Shown piece by piece: positions 61,457 through 64,000 of a DNA stretch of 64,000 nt. The stretch comes from Burkholderia sp. BCC0322 (GTDB taxonomy: Bacteria; Pseudomonadota; Gammaproteobacteria; Burkholderiales; Burkholderiaceae). Position numbers and translations under genes: made by a program. Where the stretch lies: positions 558,001 to 622,000 of the forward strand of contig NZ_CADFDU010000002.1 in the NCBI RefSeq assembly GCF_902833045.1. Reading direction: 5' to 3'. Under the pieces are notes generated by a model. It saw nothing but the letters and a program-made list of their open reading frames with translations. It searched no databases and was not told the origin of the DNA. Positions within the stretch are counted from its first letter, which is position 1, and every line of letters begins with the position of its first letter.

Positions 61457-61561
61457 GGCGGCAAACGGGCTACGGGAGGAGGGCGGTGCTGCGGTTCGTC
61501 AGCCCCGAGTATATAAGAAGCGGACGAGCGGCGAAGCGGCGAGCGCCTGGACGGGCATCAA

Positions 61562-61590
61562 AGAAAAAGCCCCGCCGGAGCGGGGCTTTG
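61562..61590 (-). terminator. Intrinsic terminator of ompA
   Basis: On the minus strand, AAAGCCCCGC-TCCG-GCGGGGCTTT then TTCTTTG: 10-bp perfect stem with tetraloop, 21 bases after the ompA stop. Confidence 0.93.
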
Positions 61591-61610
61591 AAGCAGTCGA
61601 AAACCGCGGC

Positions 61611-62279
61611 TTAGTTTGCCGGAACGGTCGTCTTCTGGACTTCTTGCGTACCAACCACTTCGACTTCCACGCGGCGATCCGGTGCGAGGCAGGCGATGAG
61701 TTGCTTGCGGTTCTTCTGGTTGCAGCCAGTCGTAACCGGGTTGCGCTTGCCCTTGCCTTCCGTGTAGATCTTGTTGGCCGGCACACCCTTGCTGACCAGG
61801 TACGACTTCACGGCTTGCGCACGGCGCAGCGACAGACGGTCGTTGTACTTGTCCGAACCGATGCGGTCCGTGTAGCCCGTTGCGACGACCACTTCCGTGT
61901 TCATGCCTTCGATCTTCGCAGCCAGTTCGTCCAGCTTTTGCTTGCCCAGCGGCTTGAGCGTTGCCTTGTCGAAGTCGAACAGAGCGTCAGCTTGATACGT
62001 GATCTTCTGGCTCGAGATGACCGGAGCGACCGGAGCGACCGGCGGTTGCGGTGCTGTAGCGACCAGTGCGCCATCGCACTTCGCATTGGCGGTGGCCGGC
62101 GTCCAGAACGCATCGCGCCAGCAGAGCTCGTTCGTACCGTTCATCCACACCCATTCGCCCGTGCCGTTCACCCAGTTGTCATTGACGGCTTGACGCGACG
62201 CCGGCACCGACTGTGCCGAAGCGGATGCAGCCATAACTGCGGTAGCTGCAATGAACGCGAGCTTTGAAAGTTTATTCAT
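61611..62279 (-). CDS. ompA: OmpA-family outer-membrane protein
   Basis: 222 residues: signal peptide MNKLSKLAFIAATAVMAASASA, a short N-terminal domain with aromatic repeats (WVNGTGEWVWMNGTNELCWRDAFW) rather than the eight-stranded barrel of enteric OmpA, a Pro/Val linker, and the peptidoglycan-binding OmpA C-domain (about 92-210: LFDFDKATLKPLGKQKLDELAAKI, GYTDRIGSDKYNDRLSLRRAQAVKSYLVSKGV, DRRVEVEV). The C-domain Cys pair (GCNQKNRKQLIAC) probably forms a disulfide. Conserved upstream of ubiG-gph and beside gyrA in Burkholderia. Confidence 0.93.
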   Translation of the reverse strand: MNKLSKLAFIAATAVMAASASAQSVPASRQAVNDNWVNGTGEWVWMNGTNELCWRDAFWTPATANAKCDGALVATAPQPPVAPVAPVISSQKITYQADALFDFDKATLKPLGKQKLDELAAKIEGMNTEVVVATGYTDRIGSDKYNDRLSLRRAQAVKSYLVSKGVPANKIYTEGKGKRNPVTTGCNQKNRKQLIACLAPDRRVEVEVVGTQEVQKTTVPAN

Positions 62280-62820
62280 ATTTCTCCTCTCGAAATTGAG
62301 ATTACCGCAGGTTTACTGCGAGCCTGTTGACGGTGACAAGTCATACATTGCTCGAAGTATAACATTGGTGCGGCACAAAAACGCGGCACCGCTCTGTGTA
62401 GACTTCGAGCAGCGTCTAACTTTCAGTGCGTTGGCATTTTGCCATATCGTTCCCTTCCTACGAAAAAAAATCCTCCCCACCCTAAGATCGCCTCAGCGTT
62501 TGTGGTGCAAGCGCAACACCGGCCTGCCGCAACTTTCAGAGATTGTCAAGAGTGTGATGGCGAAATTGCGCCGATGAATGTATTTGTTTACTCGTGCGCG
62601 AGAAACAAGTGCGATGCGATCGCCGGTGGCGCCGAGTCGGGTGCAATTGCGGTGGGTAATTTCCGGCACGTTCGCCGCGGCTGCGATTTTCGCTGTTTAC
62701 ATATAGTGGGGGAGGCGAATTGGCGGCTGATGGGCGCATGTTAGAATCTCGCGTTGCGTTGCGCATGCAGCGCCCACGCGAAAGGCGTTCGCCGTCTTCG
62801 CTCCGAAACGATACGGATAC
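62280..62820. other. 541-base divergent region between ompA and gyrA
   Basis: Relatively AT-rich and free of credible ORFs. The ompA leader contains a stem-loop CGCAG-TAAAC-CTGCG (minus strand, 62306-62320) and a -10 box TATACT at 62356-62361. An unexplained stretch around 62450-62500 has eight consecutive A (plus strand) followed by CU-rich sequence. The gyrA promoter is at 62720-62747. Confidence 0.6.
62720..62747 (+). promoter_or_regulatory. Sigma-70 promoter of gyrA
   Basis: TTGGCG (62720-62725), 16-base spacer, TAGAAT (62742-62747). Predicted start about 62754, leaving a 67-base leader before the gyrA ATG at 62821. Confidence 0.65.

Positions 62821-64000
<1,180 letters not shown>

Noticed and set aside
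62450-62520. Possible second small RNA near the A8/T8 tract upstream of gyrA
   Set aside because: On the minus strand the T8 tract is not preceded by a GC-rich hairpin, and no promoter or stem-loop series supports a transcript.

Overview
The window is high-GC chromosomal DNA from a beta-proteobacterium, almost certainly a Burkholderia (Burkholderia cepacia complex-like) main chromosome. The evidence is gene content and order: minCDE; rph-rdgB-hemW divergent from yicC-gmk-rpoZ-spoT; an ompA-ubiG-gph block divergent from gyrA; a tmRNA with tag ANDDTFALAA; a 16-stranded-type porin; and Burkholderiales families such as DUF4148, DUF2968 and DUF4136. Most of it reads as stable core genome. I see no insertion sequence, prophage, integrase, CRISPR array or clear genomic island.

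Layout. 1-8.3 kb: end of a chemotaxis receptor, AlkB alkane hydroxylase, a GNAT acetyltransferase, minCDE, two small envelope proteins, a ClC channel and an LPS heptosyltransferase. 8.4-14.6 kb: an MHS-type transporter, small secreted or unknown proteins, tRNA-Ser(UGA), and the rph-rdgB-hemW operon. 14.8-20.4 kb: yicC, gmk-rpoZ-spoT, three tandem tRNA-Arg(ACG) and greB. 20.4-25.2 kb: a porin, an intergenic region that appears to encode a structured small RNA, cspA with a structured leader, a DEDDh exonuclease fused to a GIY-YIG domain, and a secreted chorismate mutase. 25.4-28.7 kb: a DUF2946 / TonB-dependent receptor / thioredoxin-like cassette. 28.7-35.9 kb: GlsB-type protein, a LuxR-like fragment, tRNA-Thr(CGU), fbp, pepN, a DUF4136 lipoprotein, and a GDT1-family manganese exporter behind a yybP-ykoY riboswitch. 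36-43 kb: purine catabolism (xdhC, add, guaD), dsbB, and an amidase-GntR pair with a palindromic operator. 43.3-50 kb: a PuuD-like glutamine amidotransferase, DUF2968, a citrate-type transporter and a TPR-glycosyltransferase. 50-58.3 kb: a flavin monooxygenase and the NAD-dependent formate dehydrogenase operon fdsGBAD with its divergent regulator. 58.3-64 kb: small secreted proteins, tmRNA, gph-ubiG-ompA and the first 393 codons of gyrA.

Functional groupings: division-site selection (minCDE); transcription and stringent response (rpoZ, spoT, greB); nucleotide handling (gmk, rdgB, rph, add, guaD, xdhC); formate oxidation (fds); envelope (waaC, porin, ompA, several lipoproteins); and translation rescue (ssrA).

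The most interesting unexplained element is a probable small RNA at about 21984-22070: a -10-like box, two tight stem-loops, an unpaired CU-rich linker and a near-ideal intrinsic terminator, with no open reading frame. Other points worth checking are the terminator-like hairpin in the cspA leader, the DUF2946-TonB-thioredoxin cassette, the nested palindromes between the GntR gene and puuD, and an fds operon lacking fdsC. All assignments come from reading motifs by eye; no database search was run.
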